Of a stretch of 64,000 nucleotides of DNA, positions 46,216 to 57,819 are shown one piece after another. The position numbers and the translations under genes are program-made. The DNA comes from Peromyscus leucopus. Lineage: Eukaryota; Chordata; Mammalia; Rodentia; Cricetidae. A model generated the notes under the pieces. It made no database searches. It was given only the letters and a program-made list of their open reading frames with translations, and had not been told where the DNA came from. The stretch spans positions 42,372,456 through 42,436,455 of the forward strand of contig NC_051070.1 in assembly GCF_004664715.2 (NCBI RefSeq), given 5' to 3'. Position 1 is the stretch's first letter. Each line of letters starts with the position of its first letter.

Positions 46216-46961
46216 GATCCTGAATAACAGTGAATAGTGAATAATGTACTTCTATTATCAAAGGCCCAGAATAATCATAAATATCAACAAAATGAGTACT
46301 TTTAATTTAAATCCATGCTTTTCCAATAAATAAGTTGCTTACATTTTCCTATTTCTTAATAACAATTTTAATAGAAGGCTCTAACTGATACATAGAGATA
46401 CCCATGGTTTTAAGACATGCATCTTTAATAACTATTAAACTATTGAGGTAGGAGGAATTTCTAACCTTGAACTTAAAAGTTGTATTAAAAGGCTATTAAC
46501 TATACTAAGCCCCCAGTAGTTTTGCTCATCAGTTATACTCCTTTATTCAGTTTAGCCTTAATCTGATTAGCCTAGCAGATTAAAAAAGGGTTTGTGATAA
46601 TATCTCATAATTTCAAAACTGGTTATTGAATTAGGAAATGTTTGTTAAAATTTTTAAGGGCCAACAATTACTCAGAACAAATACTTAGAAATAGACCCTT
46701 TATCTGGAAGACCTAGGTTAATAATTATACTATTTTCTTTTCATAACTTATTAAAAGATGTGGCAGACAGGATCTCTTTATTATCCATTGTATTGGATTA
46801 CTTATTATTTTTAGTAATATTATTATGTAAGCTGAAAAACATTTTAAAAACTGTGAAGGGGAAATGTTTTAGACACCTTTGTCTAACTTATATACAGGAA
46901 GGAACACATTTATTAAGAATTTCTTTGATGAATAGTCTTTTTGTTTCTAATGAACAGTCTT

Positions 46962-46964
<3 letters not shown>

Positions 46965-47011
<47 letters not shown>
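46965..47011 (+). repeat. (CA)n microsatellite
   Basis: About 23 uninterrupted CA units. Confidence 0.97.
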
Positions 47012-47012
<1 letters not shown>

Positions 47013-47057
47013 CAGAATTGGGAGAAAAAGCAACTAGAAACTAACCTGTGTTTGAGT

Positions 47058-47140
47058 TTTTATGGACCTAGGAATTGAACCCCAGGCCTTGTATATGCTA
47101 AGTAAACACTCTGAGTTATAACCTCTGACCAAGAAAACAG
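47058..47140 (-). repeat. ID/B4-like SINE fragment, antisense
   Basis: AGGAATTGAACCCCAGGCCT, TGTATATGCTAAGTAAACAC, TCTGAGTTATAACCTCTGAC is the reverse complement of an ID-type tRNA-derived unit (ending ..GAGTT-AACCTC where the consensus has GAGCTACATCCCCAGCC). Confidence 0.7.
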
Positions 47141-47177
47141 TGTTTCCAAAGGATTACAGAGTTTTTGCCCTCAGACC

Positions 47178-47218
47178 AAATAAATAAGTAAGTAAGTAAG
47201 TAAGTAAATAAATAAATA
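47178..47218 (+). repeat. (AAGT)n/(AAAT)n microsatellite
   Basis: AAAT, then five AAGT units, then AAAT units. Confidence 0.95.
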
Positions 47219-49038
47219 TTAAAGTGTTAGTATTGCCAACAATTGGATTTTTTGCTGTTTTCCTAAGAACACTTTCTTTAATAGCAAGACCTTTCAATTT
47301 AATATCCTTTAGAGATAAACACATTGATTGGAGGAATTCTTACTTCACTAATTTGAATGCATTACTGTGTAAAATATGTTAACAGTTGAAAATCATTAAA
47401 CAAAGAAGAAAGAGGTAGGACATGTGGGAGGGAGGGTGTGTGCTATGACCTTCTATGCAGTTGGAATGTACTCAATATATTTGATAAGTCACTTCAGACT
47501 AGGGGTAATAGAAAAGGGGGCACATAAATATTTAAATTTGGTATATATAAGTTATTGCATGTGATAGTCTCAGCAGTATCATCTTTTCAAAAACAGTAAG
47601 AATCTCAGAACTTTAGGAACTTTTCAGCAATCATTTGCATCAAACTATTAGTTACAGTATGATCACAGTATTGGCATTAAAAATGCAAGTGTCATTCATT
47701 TGTCCCAATGTTTTAAGTTTAGTGTTTCTTTAGCAACTTTCACACCTCTCAGTTAGTGCAGAACGGAGAAACCTTGATTTGAACAACCAATAGCAAGGCG
47801 AAGATGCCTATGTTCTCATTAAAAAAGCCCTAAGTCCCAGCCCAAGGTAGCATTAGACAGAATTACACTAACGTAATTTATAATATGGCTCTTTGAGAAC
47901 TAACATTGGGCCTGCCAGTATTTAACTTTGCGTACTAGGCCATTCTTCCTTTCAAGTGGCAGAAAATTACTCTGAGGTTCAGTCCTCCTTGCAGGATTCT
48001 ACTCTACGTAAACATCACCTATACTGATTTGTTCACTTACTATGTTGCTATAATTTAAATTTTAGGAAGTCAAAGATTCGTTTGCTAGCAGTGCTGAAGA
48101 CGAGTAGATAAGATGTCTTGTTTCCTCCAGGGAAGCAAGAACTTATGATTATTTGTACCACAGAGGCTTGAAGGAGCTGCATCTTTGAGGTTTTATGGGT
48201 TTACCTATTCCCCCTTCGCACATACTGAATTCATTAGCGCATAGATTTAGAGACCTGGTTAATCATTAAGCATAATGTGTGGATGCAATGTGGTCAAGTA
48301 AATTCTACTGCCAGAGGTTTCTCTTCACAGAGAACTTATTCATTAAATTGTAATAATACCTTGTCACTTTCAAATGAGAGTATCAACAAACACTTTTCAA
48401 AACATCAGAACACCAGAAAGTATTTGAAAAACCCATGATCCCAATGTTATCCACACAAAATATATAAAATCTATAGGTTAAATTAAAAGTTGAAATAAGA
48501 ATAAATTCATTATCACTTTCTTATTTTTTCTATTACTTTAAGACTTTACTTTATTCAATAATGTTTTAGAGTTTTACTTGTCTGTTTTGCATTTCTTTGT
48601 TCTATTCTTTGATATTTCATAAATGTGAACATTGAATTTTAGGCATTTTACACATAGTCTATTTATCCGGGCTTATCTGCTTTTGTTCTGATGAAACTAT
48701 TCTCCCTATCAAGTTTCAATCCTACTTTGATGTCCTTTTATGTTCCATTTGTTTTTTAACCTACTGAGTTTAATTGCAGTTACTTTCATGAACATAAGCA
48801 GGGAGTTATTTACTGGAACATGTCAAATAGCTTTTGTAATACTCATGTCTATACACATTGATTAGTGCTGCTCTCAGCCTCAACCAAAGAAGTTTCCTTT
48901 GGCAGTGAGCTCTGGTTAATGCTGAGACATACAACTAATCGAAGTTTAGACAATAAGTTACTGTGGGTTTTTCAGCCACAAATGGAACATTTATGCCACA
49001 AATTCTAAGGCTCAGAACACATAATGGAAGAACCATTA

Positions 49039-49384
49039 TGGTGGTTTGAATGAGAATGGCCCCCCTTGGTCTCATAGGGAGTGTTGCTACTAAGAGGTGT
49101 TGCCTTGTTAGAATAGGTGTGGCCTTGGTAGAGGAAGTGTGCCAGTGGGACTGGACTTTGAGGTTTCAAAGCTCAAGCCAGTCCCAGTGACTCACCGTCT
49201 CTTCCTGCTGCCTGCAATCTAGCTGTAGAACTCTTAACTCCTTCTTCAGCACCATGCCGACCACCATGGTAATGGACTAAATTTCTAAAACCTGTAAGTC
49301 AGATCCAGTCAAATGTTTTCTTTGGTAAGAGTTGCCATGGTCATAGTGTCTATTCACAGCAATACAAAGACACTAACTAAGACT
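49039..49384 (+). mobile_element. MaLR element, 5' LTR
   Basis: Begins TGGTGGTTTGAATGAGAATG and ends ..CACTAACTAAGACT, where the last CA has become CT. It aligns throughout with 51395-51747: CTCATAGGGAGTG, GCTACTAAGAGGTG / CACTATTAGGAGGTG, TCTCTTCCTGCTGCCTGCA, TGGACTAA, GTAAG-CAG.CC. It contains a variant polyadenylation region (AGTCAAATG versus AATTAAATG in the 3' LTR). Confidence 0.85.
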
Positions 49385-49429
49385 GAAGTTGGTCCCAGGG
49401 ACTGGGGTATTGCTGTGACAGGCCTAACC

Positions 49430-49616
49430 ATGTGACTTTTTAAAAAATTTTTTGTTTTTTGAGACAGGGTTTCTCTGTGTAGTTTTGGTGCCTGTCCTGG
49501 ATCTCGCTCTGTAGATGAGGCTGGCCTCAGAACTCACAGAGATCCTCCTGGCTCTGCCTCCCGAGTGCTATGATTAAAGGCATGTGCTACCACCACCCGA
49601 CATCTATGTGCCTTTT
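49430..49616 (-). repeat. B1 SINE, antisense, nested in MaLR, TSD
   Basis: GTTTTTTGAGACAGGGTTTC ... GAGTGCTATGATTAAAGGCA ... CCACCACCCGAC is a nearly full-length reversed B1. Flanks ATGTGACTTTT (49430-49440) and ATGTGCCTTTT (49606-49616) match at 10 of 11 bases. Confidence 0.92.
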
Positions 49617-50182
49617 GGTTGGAGGAATGTGGACTTTGGGACTTTGGATTAGGAAAGCGGGGTTTAATGAGCCATACAAGTAGAAACACAGAAGACAGTG
49701 GTGCTGAGAGCAATGTAGATATGATGGCCTGGTTCAAGACGTTTTAGAGGAGAAGATTAGTAAGTAGCCTAGGAATTGTTCTTGTGACATTTTGGCAAAG
49801 AATGTGGCTGCTTTTTGCCCTTGTCCAAAAAAATCTGCCTGAGGCTAAATTGAACAGTTTTGCATCAATGGCATATGGCATTGGCAGAAGAGATTTCAAA
49901 ACAGACTAGTATTGACTGTGTCATGTAGTTATTAGTGGCCAGTCTTATCCAGGCTTATACAGATTTATAGTGGACCAAACTGCGTAAGGAAAAAATACAA
50001 AATGTGCAGTTTGAGGAGAAAAGGGAACGCCAGAAAGTATAATGGATCCAAGTCTTGTGCTCAAGGACATAAACACATTTTAAAACCCTGAAGCTAAGCA
50101 GAATAAAGGCAATAGAGACATCGAGATAAGACCCCATTCAGCTGAGCTTCCAACTTAAGAAAAATAATCAAAGAAAAGCTTA

Positions 50183-50325
50183 GGGCTGAGCATGGTAGAG
50201 CATCCCTTTAATCCTAACAATCCAGAGGCAGAGGCATGCAGATATCTGAGTTCAATGCCATCCTAGCCTACAGAGCAAGTTTGAGGACAGCCAAGTTTAG
50301 ACAGTGAAGAAAACCACAAAAAACA
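50183..50325 (+). repeat. B1 SINE, nested in MaLR
   Basis: TAGGGCTGAGCATGGTAGAG, CCCTTTAATCCTAACAATCC, AGAGGCAGAGGCATGCAG, CCTACAGAGCAAGTTTGAGG: near full-length, moderately diverged B1 lacking a clear duplication. Confidence 0.85.
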
Positions 50326-50975
50326 GAAAGCTGGTGAAGACATGATTGAATGAAGGGACTATGTTCCAATACTAGCAAATAATAGATCTTTGCAACATTA
50401 GTCATATGATTCTGACTTTAGAGTAAAGGATAGAAGAAAGAGGTTATGGAAACTCCTTCCATGACTAAGAAAAGCTACTGAGGCCAGGTGTGTGGCAGGG
50501 GTGTTCTTGTGTGGAGGCCAAGAGAAGCCATTTTGTGAATCAGTGAAGGTGAAGCCTGGACTGCCTTGGAGCTTTCAAGATGTTGGAGATGCAGAGTCAT
50601 GGGACACCTGCCGAGGAAAGCTGCTAACATGGAGTAGAACCAGCCCAGGAGAAAGAAATGTGTTTCAGTCAACAAAGCTAATAGGAATTGAAGATCTGAA
50701 GAGTAATTTTGACATCATACATCGAATAGCAGAGTTTGGAGTTTACACAGCTGGTTTTAGACTCTGCTTTGGCCCAGTATTTGCTCATTATGCTCTCTTT
50801 CCTCCCTTTTGGAATGGTAATATATATTCTGTGCCACTGTATGTTGGAACTATGTCATCTGCTTTTTTATTTTGATTTAATAGGTGATTATAGTTAAACG
50901 ATTGCTGTGTGTATCAGAGACTTTGAACTATGACTTTTGAACCATGTTCTGTGTTGCTTGACTTGCTTTTAGGAC

Positions 50976-51297
50976 TGTCAGCTAACAAATAACAACATAG
51001 TGACTACTTATTAATTATGAAAGCTTAGCCTTTAGCTTGGGCTTGTCCACCTGCTAGCTCTTATAACTTAAATTAACCTGCTTTTATCAAACTATGTTCT
51101 GATACATGGCTATTTTTTTAACCACTCCTCCACTCTGTATGTCCAACTTGGTCCATATCTCACTGGTGTCTCTGCATGCCTAGATTCATCTCCTCTTCCT
51201 CTCTTTCCCCAGATATCTTGTCTAGATATTGGCTATTTATCTCTTTATTAAATCAAAGACATATCTTCACAGTGTACAAAAAGATTATCCCACAACA
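50976..51297 (-). mobile_element. Class II ERV solo LTR, antisense, nested in MaLR
   Basis: On the minus strand it begins TGTTGTGGGATAATCTTTTT and ends ..GCTGACA. It is homologous to 11143-11523. The 6-bp flanks (TAGGAC and ATTGAA) do not match, so the target duplication is lost or the ends are slightly misplaced. AATAAAGAGATAAATAG in sense orientation offers a polyadenylation signal. Confidence 0.75.
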
Positions 51298-51394
51298 ATT
51301 GAACTATGATAGACTATGGGGACTTAAGAAGTTGGGCTGAATACATTACTGCATTATGACATGACTACAAGCCAATGAGGAGCCAGAAGTTGAA

Positions 51395-51747
51395 TGTGGA
51401 GGCTTGAATGGAAGTGCCCCTCTTAGGCTCATAGGGAGTGGCACTATTAGGAGGTGCGGCCATGTTGGAAGAAGTGTGTAACAGAGGATAGGCTTTGAAG
51501 TTGTAGATGCTCAGTTCAGGCCCAGTAGCTCACCTTCTCTTCCTGCTGCCTGCAGATCCAGATGGAGAACTTTCAGCTCCTTCTCCAGCACCATGACTGC
51601 CTATGTGCCACCATGTTTCCCACCATGAAAATAATGGACTAATCCTCTTAAACCTGTAAGCCAGCCCAATTAAATGTTTCCTGTATAAGAGTTACCATAT
51701 TCATAATGTCTCTTCAGAGCACTATAAAATAAACCCTAACTAAGACA
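51395..51747 (+). mobile_element. MaLR element, 3' LTR
   Basis: Begins TGTGGAGGCTTGAATGGAAG and ends CCCTAACTAAGACA, so TG...CA is intact. AATTAAATGTTTCC near 51670 is the probable polyadenylation signal. Outer flanks (ATTATGG left of 49039, GAAGG right of 51747) give no clear 5-bp duplication. Confidence 0.87.
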
Positions 51748-51799
51748 GAAGGGTAGAAAGACTTTAAGAGCAAGAAGCTGAAGAATAATATTGCAAAAT

Positions 51800-52080
51800 A
51801 CTATTTTTCAGAAAGGACATAGGCATTGCACCTATGAACTGACTGTAGCTGTGGTTACCTGTTTAAGACCTCCATAAGTTTTGACCCCTGTCACCATTCC
51901 ATCATGCATATGGAAGGGAGTCATGAGGCTCCATCACTCACTGAGGAACTATGGACAGTTAATGGGTGCTGGGGAATGAAAAAGGGGAATGATTTTCCCC
52001 ACACTGATATATTCACTTATATTTTGTGCACATCCCTGTAAATAACTCCTCACTCATATTCTTATATTTTTACATGGTGC
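51800..52080 (+). repeat. L1 Lx-type 3'UTR fragment
   Basis: CACCTATGAACTGACTGTAG, GCTGTGGTTACCTGTTTAAG, GACAGTTAATGGGTGCTGGG, GGGGAATGATTTTCCCCACA and CATCCCTGTAAATAACTCCT follow the old L1 3'UTR order. Confidence 0.7.
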
Positions 52081-52136
52081 TTAAAGATAACTATTTTAAT
52101 TTTTTTCAGAGAGGAATTTTATTTTATTTTTTAGTG

Positions 52137-52395
52137 TCCTTTTTATTATTATTAAGAGATTTTCTATTCATTTTACATATCAGCCACAGATTCCCCTGTC
52201 CTCCCTCCTCCCACCCACCCCCAGCCTTCCCCACCAAGCCACCCTCCATTCCCACCTCATCCAAGGCAAGGTCTCCCATGGGGAGTCAGCACAGCCTGGT
52301 ACACTCAGTTTCGGCAGATCCAAGCCCCTCCTCCCTGCACCAAGTCTGGGCAAAGTGTCTCACCATAGGCACTAGGCTACAAAAAGCCAGCTCAT
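52137..52395 (-). mobile_element. L1 3'UTR end, antisense (non-inverted part)
   Basis: TTAAGAGATTTTCTATTCAT, CAGATTCCCCTGTCCTCCCT, GGCAAGGTCTCCCATGGGGA, CAAAGTGTCTCACCATAGGC: reversed L1 terminal 3'UTR, the same subfamily as 40440-40680. It stops at AAAAAGCCAGCTCATA, where orientation flips. Confidence 0.85.
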
Positions 52396-52772
52396 ACATT
52401 ACTGGCAATAGTAGAGAGAGTGCCTGAACTGGCATACTCTAGTGATCAGATGGCTGAATACCCTAACTATCATCATAGAGCCCTTATCCTGGGACTGAAG
52501 GAAGTGGATGCAGAGATCCACAGCCAGGTGCCAGGCCGAACTCCAGGAGCCCAATCAATGAGAGAGAGGAGGGATTCTATAAGCTGGGGACATGAAGACC
52601 ATGATGTGACAGAGACAGCTAGCCAAACTAGTGGAAACGCATGAACTATGGACCAATAGCTGAAGAGCCCCCATGGTCCTGGACTTGGCCCTCTGGATAG
52701 GAGAGCATGAACTGTTTAGGGTGCCCCCAGGCAGTGGGATCGGGACCTAGTACATGAGCCGGCTTTTTAAAG
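52396..52772 (+). mobile_element. L1 3'UTR, inverted 5' part of the same insertion
   Basis: Sense L1 3'UTR: ACTGGCAATAGTAGAGAGAG, GTGGATGCAGAGATCCACAG, GAAACGCATGAACTATGGAC, ending ATGAGCCGGCTTTTT. The end overlaps the start of the reversed part (sense ATGAGCTGGCTTTTT), so about 15 bp is present on both sides of the inversion. Confidence 0.82.
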
Positions 52773-52951
52773 TATGTTTTTAAAGTAAGTTGTTTGGGTA
52801 TTCCTTCACATTAATGAACAAACTATTTTATGATTACATAAGTACTGCATTTATTCCCTAATTACATAACCATGTATTGGGTACTACTATTTGCAATTTC
52901 CAGTCTTTAATGTTTTTAGTCTCTTAAGGATGAGAAAGTACCCCTGTCCTG

Positions 52952-52973
52952 AAAAAAAAAAAAAAAAAAAAAA
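52952..52973 (+). repeat. Poly-A run (22)
   Basis: Uninterrupted A tract without a recognisable SINE or L1 upstream. Confidence 0.97.
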
Positions 52974-53295
52974 CAACTGCAATTTATTATATTAGCTCAT
53001 TTTATTAGTGAAAACCTACTCAAATTTTTAATGACACAAAATCTTCAAATCATGGCGAATGTTTATAATATGGATTTTAGACAACCGTTGCATCAATTTC
53101 AACATCAGATAGCATAACTTAAGTCTTTCATGGTACTGGGTCAAACAAGACCAGAAAAATATACTTCAGCCCAAGGGTCATGTATGGAAATCAGGTCATA
53201 TTAATGATGACAGAAGAAATTGTTGGGCAAAGAATTTTTATAAAAATATAAAAAGTAAGATTACAAAATAAAGAACAGAACTATGTTCATGAAAA

Positions 53296-53657
53296 TGCGG
53301 TAGTTACTTTTCTATTCCTCTGATAAAAGGCCATGCCCATGGCAGCTTATAGAAGGAAAGGTTTATTTGAGGATTATAGTTCCAGAATGCTAAAAGTTCA
53401 TTACCAAACCCAGAGGGAAAGTGCAGTAGCAGCACCAGTGGCAGGAACAGCTGAGTTCTCATCTCTGTGATGAGACGTGCAGGAAACAGAGCCAGTTCAA
53501 GATGGTGAAAATCTCTAGGATGTCAAAAGGTTTCCCTATGACGTACTTCCTCCAATTAGGCCACACCACCTAACTCTCCCCAAACACAACCACTCACTGT
53601 TGACCAAGCATTCAAATGCCAGAGACAATGGGAACATACCTCACTCAAAACACCACA
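53296..53657 (-). mobile_element. MaLR solo LTR, antisense
   Basis: On the minus strand starts TGTGGTGTTTTGAGTGAGG and ends ..GTAACTACCGCA. It contains GGTGGTGTGGCCTAATTGGA and AATAAACCTTTCCTTCTATA (polyadenylation signal). Length 362 bp. Related to, but diverged from, the 49-51 kb LTR. Flanking 5-mers GAAAA and TACTA do not match. Confidence 0.75.
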
Positions 53658-54455
53658 TACTAAGATAAAAGACTCCTTCCAAAACCTTATCATATGATAG
53701 ATTGATATTAGAATAAATGTTGTTACCACAATCCATGGAGGGGGAACACATAAAATGCATCACAATTTTTTGAGGGAATGGTCATTTTTGCATTGCTTGT
53801 TAGGTGTGATTTTTGTTAGCTAGCTTTCATAATTTAATGATAGAGAGGAAGAGCAGTTATCAAGTGAACTAGGTCTTGTTTCCTGTTGTCAGTAAACATC
53901 AGATGCGCAAGTTACATCTGCATGTCTTAATTTTCTCCTCTGTAAACTGGAACCAGGTAGATCAGTGTTTGGAGGTACAGTGGAATGACAGATTTCACTG
54001 TAAGACTATGTGACAGAGCAACATACAGTCATGGCTCAGAAGAGAATAGGGTAGGTTATTAGAGCCTATCTTAAGAGGGGTACTGCTTATCAGCCAGAGA
54101 ACAAGGAAGCAGAAAAGTGATTATTGCGTAATGCATATGGAGGAATCATTGTTGAAGCCAGTGTCATATTAGTATTTCTAACAGAATGATCATGCAAAAG
54201 GAAAGGCATGATAATTCCTAAATAATTAATTGGGATTATAATGTTGTGGAAACAAATAAAATAAAAAAGAAAAATAAACAATTAAGATATTCTTTTGCTA
54301 ACTGTATTCAGTATAGAACTTATAGGAAACTTATACAAAGAAAACTAGTCATGACCCAAAAAGGGAGAGAGCATAAGATGCATATCTAGGTTTGAATATT
54401 CTTTGAGTTTGACCTTTGCTCTGGCCATAGCTGTAATTTAGGATATGCTAAAAAG

Positions 54456-54740
54456 TTGGTTCTCAGCCCATCGTGCTATTGAGAAAGTGGAACCTTCAAC
54501 AGTGAGAGCAGAAGGAAGCTAAGTCACTGTGGGTATGCCCTCAAAGAGAATATTCAGTCCCTGGATCCTGCTTCCTCACATGTCACCTCCTCACATCATA
54601 GCCTCCTGCTCCCTGCCATAATGAACTGTGCTGCCACAGACAAAACTAAGTTTGAGCAACTATAATCTAAATTCTTGACTTTTGGAGTCAAAACAAATGC
54701 TTGACTCCTTTCAAATTCTTTATTTTATTTCTTCTGTGAC
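54456..54740 (+). mobile_element. Old MaLR-like LTR (tentative)
   Basis: TGCTATTGAGAAAGTGGAAC, GTCACTGTGGGTATGCCCTC, CCTCCTGCTCCCTGCCATAA and ATTTCTTCTGTGACAACCAC follow the order of older rodent MaLR LTRs. Diverged; ends not defined. Confidence 0.4.
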
Positions 54741-57700
54741 AACCACAAGAAAACAAACAAACAAACAATAAACAACTGTGGTAACCTACATAGGCAGTCT
54801 ATCACCATTTTCTGTGCAGACTTGTGAGCCCAGTAGCCTGCCCACCATGAGTCTATCCCATACAGTCTAAGACTATTTTACCACTATCAGCTTCTATAAA
54901 TACAGGAATATTGATAACAAAGTTACACACTGTGTTGAATTCCTATTTTTGAAAATTAAATTATAGCAGGAGTAAAATGAAGCCAGGAATGAGTCTCTGG
55001 ACTGCAAATGTGGGGAGTTGAAGGAAGTGAATATAAGAAAGTTGTAACATCTCTGTCACCTGTAAGGTGAGCTATGGAAGGGACCTGAGCCTCTGACAGG
55101 ACTCTAAGAAATCTACCTAGAATATTTGAAGGCCAGAGAGCCAAACAGCGAAAAGCACAGGAAAGAGATGGTGGCATGAGCTGTGAAGACTTGGGGATGT
55201 AGGCACAGATAGGACTACATATGAGGGATTGGAACAGTCTGAAAGAAAGCACATGCCTTTCAGATATGAGGAAAGTAATCATCAAAAGTAGAAATTTGAC
55301 TACTGTTTGTAAAAGACAAAGAAACTGAAACCTGGAAAAGACTCTTGCCCTTGGAAGGAGAAGAAAACTACCTTGCTTCACAAATTGGAGACCAAGAAGG
55401 AATATTCCATAGTCTCTTTACTGGCTTCTCAGGCTTAAAGGCCTTCCATTCCTACTAACAGATGTGAGGGTTTACAGGGAAGCAACAGCGTTGTGTAAGT
55501 GGAAAGAAAAATCATGGGGCAGCAAAAGAGCCAGTCTAAGGCAGAAGGAGTAGAAGAATGTCCATGCAAGAAATGTTCTCCCCAATTTCAACCTGGCTCA
55601 CTCCCTAGCTTTCAATGATGCAATAATTGGTAGCACTTCTGCCTGCAAAGTTCAATGCCTGCAAAGTCATTCTTTGTGAAAATATTTGTACCATGCTAAG
55701 AGTTAGATTTATATCAGAGGATGGAATGATTTTCTGACCTCTTTGGGGTCTTGTTTTATATCAATTCTTACAATGTACAAGAAATGGGTGTGCAGTGATG
55801 ACCACACTAGAATCAGAATGCAGCATCACCGACATTGAAAACAAAGTTGCTTATTCATGATCCAGTAATTTTATCAATTTACAAAGAAAAGGTGGAGACC
55901 ATTATATGCTCACTAAGGCAAAGCATAGATAAGGAACTATCCTTACCTTCAATATAGTGATTTTTTTGCATAATTATGCTGAATTAAACTCCAGAAAAGG
56001 TACATCTGTGTGCACAATTTTAAATTAATTTTAAATTTCATATTTGAGCTGGTTTTGTTACCAAATCATCAAATAAAGGAATAGAAAGTATCATTGTGGC
56101 ACACTCACGAACTAATTTGGGTTCCTGGTCATGTTCAAAATCATTGCATCAAACTTTCATCTTTTACCTTTTGTTCAACAAATATAGCATGTAAAATGAG
56201 CTCCATACCATAAATGTTTGTATTTATATGTTTTTCAAATATGGATAATAACATTTCAAAGAGCTTACAATTATACACCCATGACAAGTTACCTTAATTT
56301 TGCTCAGTGTTGTAGAAGGTAAACTATAGTTGGTCTCCTCATGGTGAAAAATAAATAAATGAGTTTGAATTCTATTTGCTAAAGCAAAATCCTCAGAGCT
56401 GAGTAACAATTTAGGATATATAATGGTCAAACAGAGATATTTGGTCCTTGGTTGTCTATAAATTCAGGTGTTAATTGTGTAGGATAACTGTTTTTAATTC
56501 ACAGTTTTAATATAATTGTGTTTACTCTATCAGCATTGTTGGAAATTGTAATTTCTGAGTCCTAATACATTGTTTGAAAAGGGAGAGCAAGCACTGATTG
56601 TCCTCATTAAAGTTTGAACAGTGTCTGTAAAAACAGCATTATGGAGCTGGGCTTCAGGAGGAAATGGAGAGAAAATGATAGAGACAGCCAGCAGAATGGG
56701 AGAGGAGCTGCAATTGATGCACCTGGTTTATGTACTGTTTGGTGTGAGTTATCAGGGTCTACAAAACGGATGCACAAGGTAAGGAAGCATGGCAGACTGC
56801 TGACTGCTAGAACTAAGTCTAAATAGTTCAAAGGCAGCACTAGGGAGCACAGAACTTACCAGGGGAGCGAAAGCAGAAAAAATAAGGAAATAGGAAATGT
56901 GCTGAACAAATTTACAAAACCAAAGATCCCACATTTCAAAAAATATCAACATAGAAAAATAAGCACTGTATACACAAAAGAACCCGAGTACTCTGAAATA
57001 AATTGCAAACTTTTCATCCTTACTGCGCTGTGCTCTCAAAGCTATGTTTTTGTTTTTAAAATGTATTACAATGACCTGGTGATTTGATATGTATCACCTT
57101 AAACAAATGTAAATTCTAATTTATCAAGTGAATTAACAACTGCTTTGTCCTACTGTGCTACCACACCATTAGACATATGATTAGTCAATGGCTCAAAATG
57201 GAATATTATAACTCATAACAACTTTAGAATCTCATGGACAGTTAATTGCTTTTGGAAAGAAATACTACTCAAGCCTCAAATTCCAGCTGAACTCTGCATG
57301 TTGTAAGGGCAAGAGAACTTCGACCAGATGAGTCCCTTTCACAGACTCTTGTCATGCTGGGAAGATCCGGCTGTGGAAGCAGTTTGCGAGTCTTATCTTC
57401 AGAAACACATAGTCAGGGCTCAGAGAGTAATGAATGTCAAAATAATACTTAGCTTCCCTTTGGGTGATTCAAGGGATTTTGGCCAGAAAATAGGCATAAT
57501 AACCGTTCTGGTAGTGTCTCATTAATTGTCCTTCAAACTGAGAGAGGTATTTTCAGAAGGTTGTTTGTTTGTGCTAGAAGATCAGTGAGCAGTGAACAGT
57601 TGAAAACTACAAGTCAGACAAAGTCATTACCAGTGATATACTGCATGCAGAGAAATGAAGTCCAGTCTTGGCACTGGGCTCTGAATAAGCATTCTGCGTG

Positions 57701-57782
57701 TCTATTATCGTGTTAGAGACAATGGTGAAGCATTTCTAAGCATTTACATATATTACCAACATGTACATATGACATATGTTTG

Positions 57783-57819
57783 CTTTTTTCTTTTCTTTTT
57801 TTCTTTTCTTTTTCTTTCT
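57783..57819 (+). repeat. T/C-rich simple repeat
   Basis: CTTTTTT/CTTTT units. Confidence 0.9.

Larger units (their letters stand above)
46216..49038. other. Mostly unique sequence
   Basis: Apart from the simple repeats and one SINE fragment listed separately, nothing recognised. The 94-codon frame at 46760-47044 ends in the CA array and is not a gene. Confidence 0.5.
49385..51394 (+). mobile_element. MaLR element, non-coding internal region
   Basis: Starts directly after the 5' LTR with GAAGTTGGTCCCAGGGACTG, where MaLR elements carry a leucine-tRNA-like primer site (TGGTACCAGGAGTGGGGT in related copies, from memory). It continues GGGGTATTGCTGTGACAGGC and GGAATGTGGACTTTGGGACT. Three later insertions interrupt it (two B1s and a class II LTR). 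No protease, RT or integrase motif is present, as expected: MaLR elements do not encode them. The frame at 50492-50875 (127 codons) lies here and shows no domain. Confidence 0.8.

Noticed and set aside
50492..50875. 127-codon frame inside the MaLR internal region
   Set aside because: MaLR elements do not carry retroviral genes and no gag, protease or polymerase motif is visible. Treated as chance.
52026..52427. 133-codon plus-strand frame
   Set aside because: It runs across the end of one L1 fragment and the reversed 3'UTR of another, including a Pro/Ser-rich stretch from the reversed purine tract. Not a gene.
54956..55381. Longest open frame (141 codons, minus strand)
   Set aside because: No recognisable domain, no splice-site or promoter context, and an amino-acid content like random translation. 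A frame this long is expected by chance in 64 kb.
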